Shown one piece after another: positions 51,389-60,594 of a DNA stretch of 64,000 nucleotides. Within the stretch, counting starts at the first letter, position 1. The number at the start of each line of letters is the position of its first letter. Below the pieces are notes generated by a model. The model worked only from the letters and a program-made list of their open reading frames with translations. It made no database searches and had not been told where the DNA came from. The DNA comes from Mycobacterium sp. E1747 (GTDB lineage Bacteria > Actinomycetota > Actinomycetes > Mycobacteriales > Mycobacteriaceae): positions 1 to 64,000 of the forward strand of contig NZ_LZJI01000149.1 of NCBI RefSeq assembly GCF_001667775.1, written 5' to 3'. Position numbers and translations under genes: made by a program.

Positions 51389-51640
51389 GTGGCGGCCGAA
51401 CGCCCCACGCCTGCATCACACGAAACTTCGCTGCATTTCGCCGGTTTGGAGAACGGAAATCAGCCCCAGACATCGCCTGCTGTCAGACATGAGCGCGACG
51501 TCAACTCTCAGTCGGCGAAATCATGAGCCAGGTTCGCAGAATCGGGTCCGTGTCGACGCCCGTTGGACTTCAATTCGTTGAGGTCGGGCAAACCCGTCAT
51601 CCGCGGCGCCCTCCACCCGGGCGGCGAGCCCAAAAGTGAT

Positions 51641-51672
51641 GATAGTCTTGTAATCAACTATTTAATGTGAGA
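51641..51672 (+). promoter_or_regulatory. Shared island element, copy e
   Basis: GATAGTCTTGTAATCAACTA and the next 12 bases (ending TGTGAGA) closely match copy d. The inner ATAGT/ACTAT pair forms an inverted repeat, and TTGTAA with TATTTAAT could be read as promoter boxes. The coding start at 51739 lies 67 bases downstream. Confidence 0.6.
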
Positions 51673-51738
51673 CATTTAGCTCGCGGCCGCAGGAGGGGCC
51701 CGCAGGGCGTGCGCTATCGACCAGCTTGGAGGATGCCG

Positions 51739-54105
51739 ATGGAGGCCGAGAGCCCCGGAGGTCTCGCCGGCGTTCGGGTCCTCGAGGTCGCAGGCAGCAT
51801 CGCGGTGGCCTGGGCCGCGAAGCTCTTCGCCGACCTGGGGGCTGACGTCATCCGTGCTGAGGGTGAAACAGACCTAGTGCGTGAGCGGCCATTCGACGTT
51901 CACCGTTGGCTCAATACGAACAAGCGCTCCGTTCGGCGCGGATCGGCGGAGCAACTGCGAGCCCTGGCCATCGATGCTGATGTCGTTCTTCATGGCCTAG
52001 ACAACGGTTCGGCGGTTGCGGCAGGTCTCGCATACGAGACTCTGCGCGATCTCGCTCCAGACATCGTCGTCTGCGCCATCACGGCATGGGGCAATCGTGG
52101 GCCGTACGCGGCCTACCGTGCGGAAGAGATCACAATCATTCACGGATCCAGCTGGGGCTTTTTGTCGCCGGCTGGTGCCACGCAGGTCGAGTTGCCGCCG
52201 CTGAAGGCACCGGGCCATCAGGCGATGATCAACCTATCGACGTCGGCGGCCGCGGTGGCACTAGCGGCGCATTACCGTTCGCGCAATTCGGGCTTCGGCG
52301 AATTCATCGACTTTTCACTGTTCGCGGCCGGCGCCAAGATCACGGAGTTCGCCCCGGTCAAGGCGACGTTCTTGGGCAAGGATGCCACGCGGCTGGGGAC
52401 GAAGTCGGTCATTCCTTGGGGCATCTATCAATGTCAAGACGGGTTGATCCAACTCCTCTGCGTAGAGGAAGAGCAGTGGCGTGCGTTTCGGTCGGTGATG
52501 GGGGATCCCGACTGGGCTCAGCTGGAGATCTTCGATACCGCACCCGGGCGACGGGAAAACGCCGACCTCATCGACCACTACCTCGAGGAGTGGTTCAGTA
52601 CCCAGAAAGTCGAGGAGGTATGCGACGCGGCCCAACAGCTCGGAGTTTGCCTAAGCCCTGTGTACACCATGCCCCAGCTCGCGCAGGATCCTCACCTCAA
52701 CGCGCGCGGTTTTTTCGCCACCACTCCGGACGGGCTGACCCTACCGGGGCGCCTGTGCAAATTCGACCAGCCGTGGTGGGGCCTGCGCCGGGCGGCGCCT
52801 GAGAAGTGGGAGCACGATGGTCAAGGCTGGTTGTCCCGCTCTAGGAAAAACGAGGCTTTCGACCCGGAAGCCCTGGCCGGACCGCGCCGTCCGCTGGAGG
52901 GCGTGCGAGTCTGTGACTTCACCTGGGTGTGGGCCGGCCCGTACTGCACACAGCAGCTCGCCCACCTCGGAGCCGACGTCATCAAGATTGAGTCGCCGGA
53001 AAGGCCGGATTTCTACCGTCGGTCGCCGTTACGCCCCAAGGGCGTCGTGCAAACGTTAGATACATCCGGAGTTTTCCAGATGTATAACACCGATAAGCGT
53101 AGCTTGGCGATCGACCTGAATCGTCCAGAAGCACGCAAGGTGGTGCTCGACTTAGTACGGCACTGCGACGTCGTCGTTGACAACTTCAGCGTCGGAGTAA
53201 TGCAGCATTTGGGCCTCGGCGTAGCCGACCTCCGCTCGGTGAACCCGGCGGTGATAATCGCCTCCCTCTCGGGATACGGACAGTCAGGTCCGAAAGCCCG
53301 CTATAAGGCATATGGACCGGCCGCCGCGGCCCTTGCGGGGCTTGACTGCGCAAATGGTTACGGCCCCGGCGATGTCAAAGAGCCAGGTCTAGCGATCGGT
53401 GACCCTGCTACCGGCCTCGCCGCCGCGTGGGCCATCGTCAGCGCACTAGTCGCACGGCAAAACCACGGCACGAGTGCTGTATTGGATGTGGCCATGGTCG
53501 AGGCTGTTACAGCGACCGTAGGCGAGATTTGGATGGAGTATTTGGCCGCCGACACACAGCCAGCCCCCCGCGCCAATCGCGACCCCCAGTGGGCGCCGTG
53601 CGGATGCTATCCGGCTGCGGGAACGGACCGCTGGGTGACCATCATCTGCACCACTGAAGACGAATGGCAATCGCTGTGCTCGGTTGTTGATCCTGCCCTC
53701 GCTAAGGATGAACGGTTCGCGACCCGTGACGCGCGGCACGAGAATGAGGACGAACTCGATCGGCTGTTGGCGGGATGGACTCAACACAGAAATCGGTGGC
53801 ACACCTCTGCCCTGCTTCAGGCTGTCGGGGTGGCGTCCTTCCCATCGCTCTCACCGCTGGACCTTTGGAGGGGTGACCCACAACTCGAGGCTCTCGATAT
53901 GCTGGAATCTCCGCTGCACCCGGTAACCGGCGCGATGACACTACCCGGCGTGCCTTGGCATTTGACCAACGGTCCCAACGGGATTCGGCTCGCCGCACCG
54001 ATGCTGGGACAGCACAGCCAGGAGATCCTCGCCGACCTTATCGGCTACCCGATCGAAAAAATCACGGCGCTGCGCGAGGCGGGAGTTCTACCAAATGAGA
54101 CCTAA
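51739..54105 (+). CDS. Double-domain class III (CaiB/BaiF) CoA-transferase, paralogue 1
   Basis: 788 residues from the ATG at 51739, six bases after GGAGG. Two CaiB/BaiF domains are fused: one starting GLAGVRVLEVAGSIAVAWAA, the other at about 385 starting PLEGVRVCDFTWVWAGPYCT. Most of this family are 400-residue proteins that form interlocked homodimers, so the fusion is a built-in dimer. In the second domain the catalytic Asp is present (LAIGDPATG, Asp555); in the first the same place reads KAPGHQAM (His160). One working site per fusion is likely. First gene of a block with a CoA ligase, amidohydrolase, dehydrogenase and ThDP enzyme. Confidence 0.9.
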   Translation: MEAESPGGLAGVRVLEVAGSIAVAWAAKLFADLGADVIRAEGETDLVRERPFDVHRWLNTNKRSVRRGSAEQLRALAIDADVVLHGLDNGSAVAAGLAYETLRDLAPDIVVCAITAWGNRGPYAAYRAEEITIIHGSSWGFLSPAGATQVELPPLKAPGHQAMINLSTSAAAVALAAHYRSRNSGFGEFIDFSLFAAGAKITEFAPVKATFLGKDATRLGTKSVIPWGIYQCQDGLIQLLCVEEEQWRAFRSVMGDPDWAQLEIFDTAPGRRENADLIDHYLEEWFSTQKVEEVCDAAQQLGVCLSPVYTMPQLAQDPHLNARGFFATTPDGLTLPGRLCKFDQPWWGLRRAAPEKWEHDGQGWLSRSRKNEAFDPEALAGPRRPLEGVRVCDFTWVWAGPYCTQQLAHLGADVIKIESPERPDFYRRSPLRPKGVVQTLDTSGVFQMYNTDKRSLAIDLNRPEARKVVLDLVRHCDVVVDNFSVGVMQHLGLGVADLRSVNPAVIIASLSGYGQSGPKARYKAYGPAAAALAGLDCANGYGPGDVKEPGLAIGDPATGLAAAWAIVSALVARQNHGTSAVLDVAMVEAVTATVGEIWMEYLAADTQPAPRANRDPQWAPCGCYPAAGTDRWVTIICTTEDEWQSLCSVVDPALAKDERFATRDARHENEDELDRLLAGWTQHRNRWHTSALLQAVGVASFPSLSPLDLWRGDPQLEALDMLESPLHPVTGAMTLPGVPWHLTNGPNGIRLAAPMLGQHSQEILADLIGYPIEKITALREAGVLPNET

Positions 54106-54143
54106 CTGGTCTGGCGGATCTACGGAGAAGATCGCGAGGTGCG

Positions 54144-55718
54144 ATGTCTGACTGGCCAACTATGTATCCCGGCGCACCGGCCCTAGACCAGCCGGACAAA
54201 GCCGCGTTCGTAATGGCGTCGACTGGCGCGGTCACCACCTATGCCCAGCTGGACGCGGCCGCGAATAGGTTGTCCCGCGTCCTACGAGACGCAGGTGTCG
54301 AGCCAGGCATGCACGTCGCCTTCTGCTTGGAGAACCATCCGCGACTGCTTGAGGTGGCGTGGGGTTGTATCTATGCAGGAGCGGTGTTCACCGCCTGCTC
54401 CTCGCGCACGACCGCGCAGGAACTGGCGTACTTAGTGAACGACTGCGGCGCCACAGTCTTCATCACCTCGTCGGCGTTGGCGCAAAACGCAGTCGACATC
54501 ATCGAGTTGACACCGCGGGTGCGGCTGAGGTTGATGCTGGACGAAAATGTACCGGGATACCAGTCCTACGACGAAGCGACCGCAGCTCAGACGCCCGAGC
54601 CGCTCGCCAATCGGATCGCCGGTATCGACATGTTCTACTCATCGGGTACCACCGGCAAACCAAAGGGCGTGAACCGAAACTTCACTGCAGAGCCGCTCGA
54701 GAAGGGCACGAAGTCGGCACGGGCGACCACGCGATTGCTGACCAAACTTCTGGGCGCTGGACCGGATTGCGTGTATCTCTCGCCGGCGCCGCTCTACCAT
54801 TCGGCCCCGCTGCGGTTCTGCCTCGCGGTCACAGGCTTCGGGGGAACCGCAATCATCATGGACCGATTCGACGCGGAGGATTACCTGGCGCTCGTCGAGC
54901 GCTACCACGTCACCCACAGTCAGGTGGTCCCCACCATGTTCGTCAGGTTGCTCAAACTCGACGATCAGACGCGGCGTAGCTACGACGTTTCGTCGCTGCG
55001 AAGTGTCGTGCACGCGTCGGCGCCGTGCCCTGTTGCCATCAAGAAACAGATCATCGAGTGGCTCGGGCCGATTGTGCACGAGTATTACTCCGGTACGGAG
55101 GGTAACGGTTTCACTTTCGCCAGCTGTGCGGAGTGGTTAACGCACCCAGGCACTGTCGGTCGTCCGCTTGGTTGCGTGATTCACGTTGTGGGGGAGGACG
55201 GATCCGAACTGGGAGTTGGTGAGACGGGTACTGTCTTCTTCGAAGGTGGCGCGCCGTTCGCATACCATAACGACGAGTCGAAAACGCTTGAAGCGCAACA
55301 CTTCCGGGGCTGGACAACGATCGGCGACGTCGGACACGTGGACGCCGATGGTTACCTCTTCCTCACCGACCGAACGGCCTTCACCATTATCTCTGGCGGA
55401 GTCAACATATATCCGCAGGAAGCCGAGAACGTTCTCATCACGCATGCCAAAGTGGCCGACGTTGCGGTCTTCGGGGTGCCGAATGAAGAATTTGGAGAGG
55501 AGGTCAAGGCGGTCGTCCAGCCGGAAGTCATGCCCTCAACGAGTACCGAAGCTTCCGATTTGGAAGCCGAACTGATCGCCTTTTGTCGCTCGCAGCTCAC
55601 TGATCTCAAATGCCCGCGGACGGTCGATTTCCGTTCCGAGCTGCCGAGGCATCCAACTGGGAAGCTGCACAAGCGCATCCTTAAGGACCAGTACTGGCCT
55701 GCGTCGAGCACGAGCTGA
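54144..55718 (+). CDS. Acyl-CoA synthetase (AMP-binding)
   Basis: 524 residues from the ATG at 54144. P-loop MFYSSGTTGKPKGVNRNF, EYYSGTEGNGFTF, the hinge region GDVGHVDADGYLFLTDR followed by SGGVNIYPQEAENVL, and the Lys in LPRHPTGKLHKRIL. The variation around IISGGVNIYPQE is that of ligases acting on bulky or aromatic acids. It shares the block with the double-domain CoA-transferase, so the pathway has both ATP-dependent and exchange routes to CoA esters. Confidence 0.9.
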   Translation: MSDWPTMYPGAPALDQPDKAAFVMASTGAVTTYAQLDAAANRLSRVLRDAGVEPGMHVAFCLENHPRLLEVAWGCIYAGAVFTACSSRTTAQELAYLVNDCGATVFITSSALAQNAVDIIELTPRVRLRLMLDENVPGYQSYDEATAAQTPEPLANRIAGIDMFYSSGTTGKPKGVNRNFTAEPLEKGTKSARATTRLLTKLLGAGPDCVYLSPAPLYHSAPLRFCLAVTGFGGTAIIMDRFDAEDYLALVERYHVTHSQVVPTMFVRLLKLDDQTRRSYDVSSLRSVVHASAPCPVAIKKQIIEWLGPIVHEYYSGTEGNGFTFASCAEWLTHPGTVGRPLGCVIHVVGEDGSELGVGETGTVFFEGGAPFAYHNDESKTLEAQHFRGWTTIGDVGHVDADGYLFLTDRTAFTIISGGVNIYPQEAENVLITHAKVADVAVFGVPNEEFGEEVKAVVQPEVMPSTSTEASDLEAELIAFCRSQLTDLKCPRTVDFRSELPRHPTGKLHKRILKDQYWPASSTS

Positions 55719-55778
55719 CTGACAACCGCAGGCTCGATCTGAGCACGCGAAGATTGATCTACGGATCTAGTAAATTTA

Positions 55779-55796
55779 GTCTAGAAATCTACTATC
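55779..55796 (-). promoter_or_regulatory. Shared island element, copy f (variant)
   Basis: On the minus strand, GATAGTAGATTTCTAGAC resembles copies d and e at the left half only. It directly abuts the ATG at 55797 of the amidohydrolase gene, in a strongly AT-rich gap. Confidence 0.35.
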
Positions 55797-57122
55797 ATGG
55801 GTGTACTGCCCCCAGACATCCGACGAAGGGTCGACACGGTGAGCCTTGACAAGTACTTCGAAGAGAAGGTCCGCGAGTACGGTCGCGGCGCCTCGGTGTC
55901 ATTCATCGACGAGCCCGACACAGAGCCGCTGTTCTGTCCGATCATCTCGGTCGACGACCACGCCCTCGAGCCGGCAGATTTGTTCGAGAACCGCCTGGCG
56001 AGCAAGTTCGCCGATCGCATGCCCCGCTGCGTTGATCAGGACGACGGTGCACCGTGGTGGATCATCGACGACGTACGCGTCCCGATAGTCATGTCCAACG
56101 GCGCGTCCGGACGGCCTATCAGCGAATGGTCGCTCGCGGCATGCAGATTTGAGGAATTCCGGCAAGGAGTATGGGACCCGGAGGCGCGCATTCGCGATAT
56201 GGATCTCGTCGGGGTCTGGGCGCAGCTGTGCTTCGGATCAATCGTTTGGGGCTTCGCCGGCACCCGGTTCGCCAAGATGAGGGACCCTGAACTGGGACTG
56301 GCATGCCTGCGCGCCTACAACGATTGGATGCTCGAAGAGTGGTGCGGCGCAGCGCCGGAGCGTTACATCCCATGCCAACTGCCCTGGCTGGCAGATCCAG
56401 AGATCGCCGCGCAAGAAATCCGAAAGAACGCCGCCCGCGGCTTCCGATCGGTCAGTTTCAGCGAAAATCCGGAAGGCCTCGGCTTCCCAAATATCTACAA
56501 CCAAAGTTGGGATCCATTCTTCCGGGCTTGTGAAGAGACGGGCACGGTCGTAAACCTGCATGTGGGTTCCTCCGGAAAGACGCAGGTTCCGACGACTTCC
56601 TCAGCCGAAGAGGTTACGGTGGCGCTGTTTCCTGTCAGTGGGCTGGAAGCCGTGATGGACTGGGTGTATTCCGGTGTGTGCCTTAGGTTCCCGGAGTTGA
56701 AGATAGCCCTGTCAGAGGCCGGGGTGTCGTGGGTACCGATGGCCCTGGAGCGTTTGAGGCGAGCGTATCGGCAGCGAGACGGGATCGGTCACGGCTGGCC
56801 CAACGGCGAGATCACTCCCATGGAGTTGGTACACCGCAACTTCTACTTCACCTCGATTGAAGATCCTTCCGCATTCCGGTTACTCGACATCATCGGTGAA
56901 GACCATGTGATGGTTGAGACTGACTATCCGCATTTCGACAGCACGTGGCCGAACTGCCAGGCGATGGTCCGTGGTGAGATGGCCGACCTGCCGGCCGAGA
57001 CGGTCCGCAAATTGTGCTACGAGAATGCAGCCCGCGTCTACAACCATCCACTACCGCCAGTGGAGTTGATCGCGCGCTCGGAGATCGCGAAGACGCCTGA
57101 CCCCGAGTACGCGACGTCATGA
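55797..57122 (+). CDS. Amidohydrolase-family (decarboxylase-like) protein
   Basis: 441 residues from the ATG at 55797; a GTG at 55842 is an alternative. It has the TIM-barrel amidohydrolase_2 pattern: ISVDDHALEPADLFENRL, CQLPWLADPEIAAQE, VNLHVGSSGKTQVPTTS, LKIALSEAGVSWVPM and HVMVETDYPHFDSTWP with the metal Asp. Members of this group include ACMSD-type decarboxylases and hydrolases of ring-cleavage products. A second one is encoded at the right end of the window. Likely acts on a carboxylated or cyclic intermediate; no exact reaction is readable. Confidence 0.87.
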   Translation: MGVLPPDIRRRVDTVSLDKYFEEKVREYGRGASVSFIDEPDTEPLFCPIISVDDHALEPADLFENRLASKFADRMPRCVDQDDGAPWWIIDDVRVPIVMSNGASGRPISEWSLAACRFEEFRQGVWDPEARIRDMDLVGVWAQLCFGSIVWGFAGTRFAKMRDPELGLACLRAYNDWMLEEWCGAAPERYIPCQLPWLADPEIAAQEIRKNAARGFRSVSFSENPEGLGFPNIYNQSWDPFFRACEETGTVVNLHVGSSGKTQVPTTSSAEEVTVALFPVSGLEAVMDWVYSGVCLRFPELKIALSEAGVSWVPMALERLRRAYRQRDGIGHGWPNGEITPMELVHRNFYFTSIEDPSAFRLLDIIGEDHVMVETDYPHFDSTWPNCQAMVRGEMADLPAETVRKLCYENAARVYNHPLPPVELIARSEIAKTPDPEYATS

Positions 57123-57149
57123 CAGCGGACTTCGGCGCGGTCAACTGAC

Positions 57150-58142
57150 GTGCCAGAATCAATGTGGGCGTATCGGCTATGCGCCCCAGCAACATTCGAG
57201 AAGATCTCCGTCGACGCGCTGGACGCGTCGCGACTGCTGGAGGGTCAAGTCCTTGTCCGTCCGCAGGCCGCGGCACTCTGCGGCAGCGACTACGCATTCT
57301 TCAGAGGGGCCCAGAATCCTACGGTGCCGGCCCTGACGGGCGCGTCTTACGCTTCGGCGCCCCCCGGTGCGTCGCTGCACGAAGTGGCCGGGGATGTAGT
57401 GGCCTCGCGCGATCCGTCGATAGCCGTTGGGGCGACTGTCGCCGGCTGGGCCACAGGAATGGATGCACTAGCCGAACTCGTGATCACAGAAGGCGCAAGT
57501 GTCGCGCCTTACGAATCGATGCGTGCTACAACCGCCGTCGTGATGCAGTCGCTGGCATGTGTCATCTATGCGTTCGACCAGATGACTTCGGTCGAGGACG
57601 CGCGCGTCGCCGTGTTGGGCCTTGGACCGTTTGGCTTGTTGTTCTCCCATTACGCCAAAACATCTGGCGCGAACCACGTCGTCGGCATCGACCGCGTGGA
57701 TCGATCCGATGTGAAAGGCAGTTTCCTTCTGGACGAGGTCGTCTTCGCCGGCGTCGACCGGTGGGCCAAGGGTCTTTCCACCGACGAAGAGCGCCCCGAG
57801 AGGGTGATCGAAGTGATCGGACACCAGATCTCGACGTTTGCAACTGCGATCGAGGCCGCCAGGGCCCACGGTGAAATTTATTGTTTCGGAGTGCCGGACG
57901 ACGACGTGTACCCGATGCCGCTGCAACAATTTCTGCGTAAGAATCTCACACTGCGATCAGGCGCGACTCCGATGAGCGAACGTCGAAGATGCTTGCTTGC
58001 CGCGAAAGACTACCTACATCGCTATCCAAGCTTGCCGGATGCCTACGTTACAACGGTGTTTGGGGTGCACGAGGTCCAGCAAGCCTTCTCAGAGGGGATC
58101 TCACCCTCGCGAGGACGTTTGAAGATCGTGCTCGAATACTGA
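57150..58142 (+). CDS. MDR alcohol dehydrogenase-like protein
   Basis: 330 residues from a GTG at 57150. The catalytic-zinc region reads ALCGSDYAFFRG (Cys) and LHEVAGDVVA (His-Glu), and the Rossmann motif is VLGLGPFGLLFSHYA. The four-Cys structural zinc loop of typical alcohol dehydrogenases is absent. It probably oxidises an alcohol or acts as a threonine/sorbitol dehydrogenase-like enzyme on an island intermediate. It lies 27 bases after the amidohydrolase and 60 before the ThDP enzyme, so the three probably form one operon. Confidence 0.85.
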   Translation: MPESMWAYRLCAPATFEKISVDALDASRLLEGQVLVRPQAAALCGSDYAFFRGAQNPTVPALTGASYASAPPGASLHEVAGDVVASRDPSIAVGATVAGWATGMDALAELVITEGASVAPYESMRATTAVVMQSLACVIYAFDQMTSVEDARVAVLGLGPFGLLFSHYAKTSGANHVVGIDRVDRSDVKGSFLLDEVVFAGVDRWAKGLSTDEERPERVIEVIGHQISTFATAIEAARAHGEIYCFGVPDDDVYPMPLQQFLRKNLTLRSGATPMSERRRCLLAAKDYLHRYPSLPDAYVTTVFGVHEVQQAFSEGISPSRGRLKIVLEY

Positions 58143-58202
58143 CGAACGAGGTCGGCGGAACCTGCCAGCACCAATTTCAACACCGCAAGCGAAAGAAGTG
58201 AG

Positions 58203-59819
58203 ATGCCCACTGTTCGGACGACTGTGGCCGAAACCCTTCGCCATCACGTGTCCTCGCTTTATGGCGTCCTCGGCGACGCGAACATGCAATATGTGCACGA
58301 CTACGTCGCGCTCGGGGGCGCTTACTACGGCGCCTGCGACGAACGTGCTGCGACGATGATGGGCGTTGGGGCAAGCCAGCTTTCGGGCAAGGTGACGGCG
58401 GTGACCGTCACTCACGGGCCAGGCTTCACCAACACCATCACTTCTCTCGTAGAGGCCGCAAGAGGGCGCACACCGCTGGTGTTGCTCACTGGCGATACCC
58501 CCGCGGTCCACGATTACGTGCAAGTGATCGACATAGCGGCGCTCGTGGCGCCCACCGGCGCTCTATTTCGTCGAGTCCTGGCACCTGAGCACACTTCATA
58601 CGATATCGCCGCGGCGTTCAGGCAGGCCGAGGCGTCCAGACTCCCAGTGGTGCTCGATATTCCCATCCGACTTATCGGCGAAGACGCCGGGAACACTCCT
58701 GAGCCATATGAGGTGCGGTTCGGTCAAGCGGTGGGTCCGGATTTAGAAGTCCTTGACGAAGCACTCGGAATTATCGCGTCGGCTTCTCGTCCGGTGATCG
58801 TGGCGGGTCGCGGCGCGGCGTCCACTGCTGCACAAACCGCGATACGCCGCCTCGGCGAGGTGATTGGTGCGCCAGTTGGCACCACGCTGATGGGCCGCGA
58901 CCTATTCCGCGAAGATCCATGGGACCTCGGAATCGTCGGGACCCTGAGCAATGAGATCGCCTCAGAGACCGTAGCCGCCTCAGACTGCATCATCGCGTTC
59001 GGGGCCAGTCTCAACAAATACACATCCTCATACGGCGCGCTTCAACAGGGCCGGCCGGTGATTCATGTCGACATCGACTCTGCACGCTTCGGACGGTGGA
59101 CTCCGCTGACGGTTGGCGTCGTGGGCGACTGCGGAATCGTCGCGCAATCAATGATCGAGCAATTGGAAGCAGCGGACCATCGACCGTCGACCTTTCGATC
59201 GCCCGAGTTGGCCGCTCGTTTAGCTGCTAATGATCCGCGCGCAGAATTTCGTGACACCAGCTCGGAGGAGTTTGTGGATGCGCGCACCGCAATGATCCGT
59301 CTGAATGAGTTGCTGCCGGCAGACCGCCAGGTAGTCACGGACGTCGCGAGATTCGCGGCAGCACCGTGGCGCTACCTTCATGTGCAGCACCCGTCGAAAT
59401 TCACCCAGACAGCCAACTTCGGGTCTATTGGGCTTGGCTTCCCCGCAGCCGTTGGTGCTTCGACAACTGATACCTCATGCCTGACGGTCGCCGTCGCTGG
59501 AGACGGCGGGACGATGATGTCGGTGGCGGAAATTTCAACTGCTGTGCGGTACGAGTTGCCAATGGTTTTCGTGATCGTCAACGATAATTGTTATGGCGCC
59601 GAGTGGAACTCGCTGCAAAACTATGGGATCGACCCCAAGTTTTCGCTGATCGAATGGCCGTCTTTCGAGGAAATGGGTCGTGCGATGGGGGCCCACGCAA
59701 TCACCGTCCGCAAGGAATCGGAACTAGATCAAGTCGCAGATCACGTTGCCCAGGGCAATCTTCCGCTCGTGGTCGACCTACGCATCGACCCTTCCGTCGA
59801 CATCGGCAGCGTCCGGTAG
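58203..59819 (+). CDS. Thiamine-diphosphate enzyme (acetolactate synthase/lyase family)
   Basis: 538 residues. Three ThDP domains: an N-terminal PYR domain with the cofactor Glu in ACDERAATMMGVG, a central domain, and a PP domain with the cofactor signature GDGGTMMSVAEIS ending in VIVNDN. It may be a decarboxylase, 2-hydroxyacyl-CoA lyase or carboligase; these cannot be told apart by eye. Two CaiB/BaiF CoA-transferases and an MDR dehydrogenase lie beside it, a combination seen in oxalyl-CoA or alpha-oxidation-type pathways, which makes C-C cleavage of a 2-hydroxy- or 2-oxoacyl-CoA plausible. Confidence 0.87.
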   Translation: MPTVRTTVAETLRHHVSSLYGVLGDANMQYVHDYVALGGAYYGACDERAATMMGVGASQLSGKVTAVTVTHGPGFTNTITSLVEAARGRTPLVLLTGDTPAVHDYVQVIDIAALVAPTGALFRRVLAPEHTSYDIAAAFRQAEASRLPVVLDIPIRLIGEDAGNTPEPYEVRFGQAVGPDLEVLDEALGIIASASRPVIVAGRGAASTAAQTAIRRLGEVIGAPVGTTLMGRDLFREDPWDLGIVGTLSNEIASETVAASDCIIAFGASLNKYTSSYGALQQGRPVIHVDIDSARFGRWTPLTVGVVGDCGIVAQSMIEQLEAADHRPSTFRSPELAARLAANDPRAEFRDTSSEEFVDARTAMIRLNELLPADRQVVTDVARFAAAPWRYLHVQHPSKFTQTANFGSIGLGFPAAVGASTTDTSCLTVAVAGDGGTMMSVAEISTAVRYELPMVFVIVNDNCYGAEWNSLQNYGIDPKFSLIEWPSFEEMGRAMGAHAITVRKESELDQVADHVAQGNLPLVVDLRIDPSVDIGSVR

Positions 59820-59852
59820 GTCTGAACGCCGACACGACCCGGCGCGAGGTGA

Positions 59853-60101
59853 CTACCTGACCTGCCCTTCCACATGCCAAAACCGACCCGCCGTGATCGA
59901 ACTGCCTGTGGGGGCACAGGTCGACGACTCGCTTGTTGGCCCCGCTTCGCGCAACTCCAGGCTCGGCGCCTCGGGGTACGCGCCCGTCGCTTCTACGGCC
60001 GTCCGCCACGTTGATAAAGCGATATCGCGATAACCGGCAATCTCAGCATCCGTCGCGTCGTCGGGCACTGCCAGGTCATAAGTCCAGACGGGCAACGGCA
60101 C
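59853..60101 (-). CDS. Possible small conserved protein
   Basis: 82 residues from a GTG at 60101 with GAGAAAGG upstream; an ATG at 60173 would add an unlikely basic leader. The sequence PVWTYDLAVPDDATDAEIAG and ALSTWRTAVEATGAYPEAPS has balanced, protein-like composition with no membrane segment or Cys motif beyond one Cys. It is convergent with the ThDP enzyme gene. No family is recognised. Confidence 0.45.
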   Translation of the reverse strand: MPLPVWTYDLAVPDDATDAEIAGYRDIALSTWRTAVEATGAYPEAPSLELREAGPTSESSTCAPTGSSITAGRFWHVEGQVR

Positions 60102-60540
60102 AGCCTTTCTCGTCGCTGTCTTCAAGTCGCAAGCCCGCGCTATTCGGACCAACGGAATAAGCCTAGCTCTCATTATCGCTGCGGCGCAACGACGTTCGAG
60201 TCAGCGGCCGGCATATTTTCGCTTTGACAGATCTTCTCACTACGTAACCCTTGTTCAGGGTCACCGGATTTGAGTCCGCGGGGTTATGCCGGCCCTAGCA
60301 ATTTGCGCGCAGACTTCTCTCGGCAGGGGAGCCCCGGTATGCGCGAGCTGTCCGAGTAGTTCCTCGATCGCAACGGCCGATTCACCAGCTCCGGTCGAAG
60401 TGTGAACCGCCCTAGTCCGAGGGGAAGACGGTTGCCGGGTGACTGATCAATTACCACCGCAACACGGGTGCAGATCACCATAATCACGGGGGACACACCA
60501 GCGGGGGCCCAAGTCACAGCCTCCTCGCCGAAAGTCTATG
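60102..60540. other. Intergenic region upstream of second CoA-transferase
   Basis: No supported coding sequence. Short frames lack ribosome sites. The right end becomes AT-rich and leads into the shared element at 60541. Confidence 0.45.
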
Positions 60541-60554
60541 ATTCAATAGTTGAT
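60541..60554 (-). promoter_or_regulatory. Shared island element, copy g (partial)
   Basis: On the minus strand this reads ATCAACTATTGAAT, matching ATCAACTATTTAAT of copy e at 13 of 14 places. It lies 41 bases before the start of the second double-domain CoA-transferase; its paralogue at 51739 carries copy e. Confidence 0.5.
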
Positions 60555-60594
60555 AATACGGTATACCCGCCGCGTTCCAAGGGGGTTGGTCGCA

